A DNA stretch of 64,000 nt, from NCBI RefSeq assembly GCF_014201195.1, contig NZ_JACHDS010000001.1:5580001-5644000 (forward strand). The letters are read 5' to 3'. This DNA comes from Nocardiopsis mwathae (GTDB lineage Bacteria > Actinomycetota > Actinomycetes > Streptosporangiales > Streptosporangiaceae). A program made the translations under genes and the position numbers. Numbering within the stretch: position 1 is the first letter of the stretch; every line of letters starts with the position of its first letter. Positions 61,401-64,000 of this stretch are shown here, in pieces. The notes under the pieces were generated by a model. That model was not told the origin of the DNA, did not search any database, and saw nothing but the letters and a program-made list of their open reading frames with translations.

Positions 61401-61636
61401 ACCGCCTGCACCCACGGCCAGTAGCCGGGTGCGCCCTCCGGCTCCCAGCACGTGCCGCTCAGCACCACGGCGCCGCGCCGGTCGGCCTCCTCCATGGTGT
61501 GCGCAAGCAGCGCGGTTTTGCCGATACCCGCTTCTCCGGCCACCAGCACCAGACTGCCGCGGTCCTCGAACGCGCGGTCCACCGCCTCTCCGAGCACGCG
61601 GAGGGGGTGCTCCCGCCCGATGAGCGCAGACGCCAT
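58415..61636 (-). CDS. Large AAA/TPR ATPase regulator
   Basis: About 1,073 aa. An N-terminal ATPase has LVAGEAGIGKTALLAHTMEE (Walker A), LVIAIDDLHRAD (Walker B) and LVEEVYRRTGGNPLFVEQ, as in LuxR/LAL-type regulators. A long TPR-like helical region follows. Near the C-terminus are VWAIGYRGHTVHVPDMKGLH, a coiled coil and DEGERVRKTVTARIRHALRR, a pattern in actinobacterial AAA proteins that lack the LuxR DNA-binding domain. The start is ATG 61636. It lies next to a drug-type permease, so control of export is possible. Confidence 0.8.
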   Translation of the reverse strand: MASALIGREHPLRVLGEAVDRAFEDRGSLVLVAGEAGIGKTALLAHTMEEADRRGAVVLSGTCWEPEGAPGYWPWVQAVRRLRRILPPKEWDAARSAAGEGLDILLGEASGRPVHQVAPGGAFRVYDAVMTLLAAAARSHPLVIAIDDLHRADTASVKLLEFLVRHIWFEPMLLVGAYRDVEAEAPGHPLRPLLAPLTARATTVTLTGLSPGGVRALITDAAGREPDDPLVEEVYRRTGGNPLFVEQTARLWRSGSPPEAIPAGVREVIERRISHLPDAVAASLSAASVLGQEFDRRILATAAALPLPQVNLLLHEAAAARLVTPLGDGRFAFAHGLVRESLYQALSSSEQRTHHATVVRVHEDRLRTGARLATADLANHAYLAVPEIEPKEAREHLLTAAREADDRLAFEEAVGHYHRALELTPAAEPRTRIDLLLRLASEQQRAGDLHEARRTATEAVEAARVLGDAELLADAVLGLYGPTYLGDDDRLALDLLDEARTGLTAAGTPPSDAAAVRLLAASGLVRAYNGRDEEAREMTARAVDLARETDDPDVLCSCLLAAHESMWGPDTASRRAGLAAEMAVVARRAGALEMELRASSLRVWDLLELGDPRAFDELASFVAAAERSRLPRFRFEALSHQGAVSALTGDFERAGDLVDLARELGEQIGEVGDADLWRQQRWALELQRGRIDEAEAVLRSGAGPEHPYRSLLDAITHIRRGEVASAVRYAAEADKSAIARWFMPLWLRFQAELAAVSGDADHCERARSAIAPYTGQWVVVGGATLDGPVVYWAALIDAAQQRWDEAAERFEAARAAADRLRARPWALEARVRLAEVLKARGGPGDAHTAAQLLDHVEREAEEIGMGRVLERAADLRDQAPTEANGTPPRAADEGVFRREGGVWAIGYRGHTVHVPDMKGLHDLHVLIGLPYRDVRAVDLVAPAEGGEVAAAGSMGSDDVLDDRARAAYRERLARLEEEAQRAHELQDDRRAAEIDRERDILIDELRAASGLGGRARRLGDEGERVRKTVTARIRHALRRLETLHPEAAAHLRASVSTGITCSYAPREQPVWAL

Positions 61637-61782
61637 CGCGAACCGCCCTATCCGACCGGAACCTGCAGAGCCGACCACACCGACGCGGACGCCTGCCGTC
61701 GCAGGGTCCGCTCCCTCCTTCCCAAGGCTAGATCAGGGGGCACGCCGCCGGACCGTCGGAGCCGGCGGCCCGCCCCTCTCCC

Positions 61783-62628
61783 CTACTGCCGCCGGTTGAA
61801 CAGGTACATGGTCAGCGGGGCGAACACGCCCGCGAGCACGGCGCACCCGAGGAGCGCCGGGGCGATGTCGCCCCAGGTCGCCGTCGACCCGAGCAGGGCG
61901 CGGACCGCGCCGGCCATGTGGCTGACCGGGTTGAGGTTCACGAACCCCTGCAGCCACTCCGGCATGGTCTCGGGCTCCACGAACACGTTGCTCAGGAAGA
62001 GCAGTGGGAAAACGAACGGCATACCCCGGTAGAGGACCGCGTCCGGCGTCTTGGCCAGCATGCCGATGGTCGTCCACAGCCATGCCATGCAGAGGCCGAA
62101 CAGCACCAGCAGCGCGAGCGCGAGCGCCGTCCCTACGGCGCCGCCCTCCGGGCGCATTCCCAGTAGGAGCCCCAACGCGAGGACGGCGAGCACAGCCAGG
62201 GCGTAACGCAGAGCTTCACCGATCAGCAGGCCGACGACGACCGCAGGGCGCCACATGCGCAGGGAGCGGAAGCGGTCGAATATGCCCTTGGAGATGTCCG
62301 CCTTGAGGGTTCGCCCGGTGTAGGCGGTCGTGAGGATCAAGGCCATGACCATGGTCCCCGGTACGAAGTACTGCACGTACTCGGCGCTCCCCCCGGCGAT
62401 CGCTCCGCCGAAGAGGAAGGAGAACATCAGGGTCATCATGACCGGGAGGGCCAGGGCGTCCCACAGCTGGGCCGGCCTGTACCTGAGCTTCAGTAGCGCG
62501 CGCCAGCCGAGCGCGAAGGATGCGCCCGCCGGGCCGATCCGCTGTGGTCGGGGGCCGCGCATCAGCGCTGACCGGAGGGGGGTGTCGCCTTCCCGGGGCG
62601 GTGCCTGCCCGAGCCGCGTCTCGCTCAT
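61783..62628 (-). CDS. ABC-2 type transporter permease (DrrB-like)
   Basis: A 281-aa permease with six hydrophobic segments, beginning with ALALPVMMTLMFSFLFGG and ending ALLGCAVLAGVFAPLTMYLF. GRTLKADISKGIFDRFRSLR, WRPAVVVGLLIGEALRYALA and NVFVEPETMPEWLQGFVNLN then PVSH are typical of DrrB/daunorubicin-type exporters. The ATG at 62628 is the start. Its probable ATPase partner is at 63409 on the other strand, an unusual split, with a perfect 80-bp palindrome and a reductase gene between. Confidence 0.85.
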   Translation of the reverse strand: MSETRLGQAPPREGDTPLRSALMRGPRPQRIGPAGASFALGWRALLKLRYRPAQLWDALALPVMMTLMFSFLFGGAIAGGSAEYVQYFVPGTMVMALILTTAYTGRTLKADISKGIFDRFRSLRMWRPAVVVGLLIGEALRYALAVLAVLALGLLLGMRPEGGAVGTALALALLVLFGLCMAWLWTTIGMLAKTPDAVLYRGMPFVFPLLFLSNVFVEPETMPEWLQGFVNLNPVSHMAGAVRALLGSTATWGDIAPALLGCAVLAGVFAPLTMYLFNRRQ

Positions 62629-62665
62629 GGGTTCCTGCCTCTTTCCACGCGTCCTCGTCTTGATC

Positions 62666-62745
62666 GTCCTTGTCTGCTCTGAAGGCGCGATGCGCCGTCT
62701 CGCGGCCGCGAGACGGCGCATCGCGCCTTCAGAGCAGACAAGGAC
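62666..62745. repeat. Perfect 80-bp palindrome between divergent genes
   Basis: Bases 62666-62705 are the exact reverse complement of 62706-62745, with no spacer; the centre is CGCGGCCGCG. Each arm also contains the smaller dyad GGCGC-GAT-GCGCC. It lies between the permease start (62628) and the reductase start (62772), a divergent control region. No other repeat of this kind is seen in the window. Confidence 0.95.
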
Positions 62746-62771
62746 AACCGATGCAGGGGCAGGAGGAGCCG

Positions 62772-63362
62772 ATGAAGCACGCCCGTGAGCGTCAGCGGTT
62801 GAAGATCGCAGTGATCCTCGGCAGCACGCGAGAAGGCCGCCACAGCGACGCGGTCGCCAAGTGGTTCGTCACGCAGGCGGAGCGACGCGGGGACATGGAG
62901 GTCGACCTGGTCGACCTGGCCGAGTTCGCCTTCCCTTCCGCCTACCCCCAGGAAGCCCACCCCGAGGTGGCCGCCTTCACCTCCAGGCTCGAACGGGCGG
63001 ACGGTTTCGTCGTGGTGACGCCGGAGTACAACCACAGCTACCCCGCGTCGCTCAAGCAGGCCATCGACTACGCCTACGACGAGTGGAACGCGAAGCCGGT
63101 CGCTTTCGTCTGCCACGGCGGCGTCAGCCAGGGCCTGCGCGCGGTGGAGCATCTGCGCGGTGTCTTCTCCGAGCTGCACACGGTGACGATCCGCAACGTG
63201 GTGAGCATGCCGTCGCCGATGTTCTCCGAGGGGGCCGGAAGTACCGCCACCCCGGGGGTCTCCGAGAACCCGGAGCAGGCCGCCGCCGCACTGCTGGAGC
63301 AGCTCGCCTGGTGGGGCCGAGTCCTGAGCAATGCCCGCGAGACCTACCCGTACCCCTCATGA
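62772..63362 (+). CDS. NADPH-dependent FMN reductase family protein
   Basis: A 196-aa flavodoxin-fold protein: [20 protein letters not shown] is the FMN phosphate loop, [40 protein letters not shown] and [12 protein letters not shown] follow the family. It reduces FMN or quinones with NADPH. ATG 62772 is preceded by AGGAGGAG; the open frame runs up through the palindrome but is not needed. It is followed 47 bp later by the ABC ATPase. Confidence 0.85.
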   Translation: MKHARERQRLKIAVILGSTREGRHSDAVAKWFVTQAERRGDMEVDLVDLAEFAFPSAYPQEAHPEVAAFTSRLERADGFVVVTPEYNHSYPASLKQAIDYAYDEWNAKPVAFVCHGGVSQGLRAVEHLRGVFSELHTVTIRNVVSMPSPMFSEGAGSTATPGVSENPEQAAAALLEQLAWWGRVLSNARETYPYPS

Positions 63363-63408
63363 CGCAGCCTGCCTCGTGCACGACAGCCCCGATTCCCAGG
63401 AGTCCGCA

Positions 63409-64000
63409 ATGAACGTTGTGAAACCGTCTTTTCCCACTACCTCCGGCGGGAAGCCCCCGGCGGTCGAGGTCGAACGACTGGTGAAGGCGTTCGGCCGCGA
63501 ACGCGCGGTCGACAGCCTGGACTTGACCATCCCCGCGGGCGGGGTGTTCGGCATCCTCGGTCCCAACGGTGCGGGCAAGACGACCACCATCCGAATCCTG
63601 GCCACCCTGCTGCGGCCCGACTCCGGGAGCGCGCGGATCTTCGGCCACGACGTCGTCCGCGACGCGGACGCGGTGCGTAGCCGCATCAGCCTCACCGGGC
63701 AGTTCGCGTCGGTGGACGAGGAACTCAGCGGACGGGAGAACCTCGTCCTGATGGCCCGGTTGCACGGCCACCCCTGGAACCAGGCCCGGGATCGGGCCGA
63801 CGAGCTGCTCAGCGCCTTCGGCCTCACCGAGGCGGCCGAACGCCAGGCGAAGACCTACTCCGGTGGCATGCGGCGACGGCTCGACATCGCGGCGAGCATC
63901 ATCACCGTCCCGGACCTGCTCTTCCTGGACGAGCCGACGACCGGCCTCGACCCTCGCAGCCGGAACCAGCTCTGGGACATCGTCCGCATGCTGGTCGACA
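63409..64000 (+). CDS. ABC transporter ATPase (DrrA-like), 3' truncated
   Basis: The gene runs off the right edge. It has Walker [41 protein letters not shown] as in DrrA-type drug exporters, signature [17 protein letters not shown] and Walker [19 protein letters not shown] precedes the ATG. It is the probable partner of the permease encoded divergently at 62628, which lies on the other strand of the palindrome. Confidence 0.85.
   Translation, partial: MNVVKPSFPTTSGGKPPAVEVERLVKAFGRERAVDSLDLTIPAGGVFGILGPNGAGKTTTIRILATLLRPDSGSARIFGHDVVRDADAVRSRISLTGQFASVDEELSGRENLVLMARLHGHPWNQARDRADELLSAFGLTEAAERQAKTYSGGMRRRLDIAASIITVPDLLFLDEPTTGLDPRSRNQLWDIVRMLVD

Noticed and set aside
57995-62032. A 1,345-codon open frame on the plus strand
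   Set aside because: It runs antisense to the AAA regulator and parts of its neighbours, is Arg/Gly/Pro rich and has no domain. It is a product of high GC at third positions.

Overview
The window is high-GC, densely coded actinomycete DNA. Three signs point to a filamentous actinomycete: an XRE/DUF5753 regulator followed by DUF397, a complete conservon (ATPase, roadblock, DUF742, GTPase, P450), and a long Asp23/Gls24 envelope-stress operon. Nocardiopsaceae such as Nocardiopsis or Streptomonospora is my best guess, inferred from gene content alone. Roughly 0-32 kb is accessory DNA rich in conflict genes and relics. Roughly 35-64 kb looks like ordinary chromosome.

Accessory part. Positions 1-3520 hold three co-oriented genes: a 5'-truncated protein with a PD-(D/E)XK-like core, a STAND-like ATPase with an atypical P-loop, and an unrecognised partner. 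The first two share a short motif, at the end of one protein and the start of the other. Next, on the minus strand, come a WXG100-like protein, an 896-aa polymorphic toxin and an overlapping putative immunity gene (4058-7656). A secreted DUF2599-like protein, a 5-FTHF cyclo-ligase homologue, a NUDIX relic and a Schlafen/AlbA_2 protein follow. At 13.0-16.2 kb there are small unknown genes, XRE-DUF397, an alpha/beta hydrolase and a hexapeptide-transferase relic. The main R-M/helicase island (16.2-26.2 kb) carries a UvrD-like helicase-nuclease split by a frameshift, a type III-like methyltransferase, a BPTD_3080-type restriction subunit and a DUF2075 helicase split by an IS3 element. A fragment resembling the C-terminus of Cas6e lies beside the interrupted gene. 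A lactococcin 972-type bacteriocin locus (27.8-31.3 kb) has two precursors, a DUF1430-type membrane protein and an ABC ATPase. A TIR-domain protein (33.1-34.7 kb) is flanked by two homologous helical proteins and may be another defence module.

Chromosomal part. An NAD(P)H dehydrogenase-type flavoprotein is divergent from an XRE-MmyB regulator. The conservon at 38.8-43.2 kb ends in a P450 that lacks the ExxR motif, and a canonical P450 faces it. A class V fructose-1,6-bisphosphate aldolase/phosphatase lies with CBS and universal-stress proteins. The Asp23/Gls24 operon (48.3-51.7 kb, minus) diverges from an ECF sigma factor whose partner fuses a Cys/His cluster to an Asp23-like region. Then come an acetyltransferase, an AlkZ-like protein, a TetR/FAD-monooxygenase pair, a pirin, a large AAA/TPR regulator and a drug-type ABC exporter. 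The exporter's permease and ATPase genes are on opposite strands, separated by a perfect 80-bp palindrome.

Relics are frequent between 10 and 28 kb, which fits an island built by repeated insertion and decay. All functions are inferred from motifs read by eye. No database search was run.
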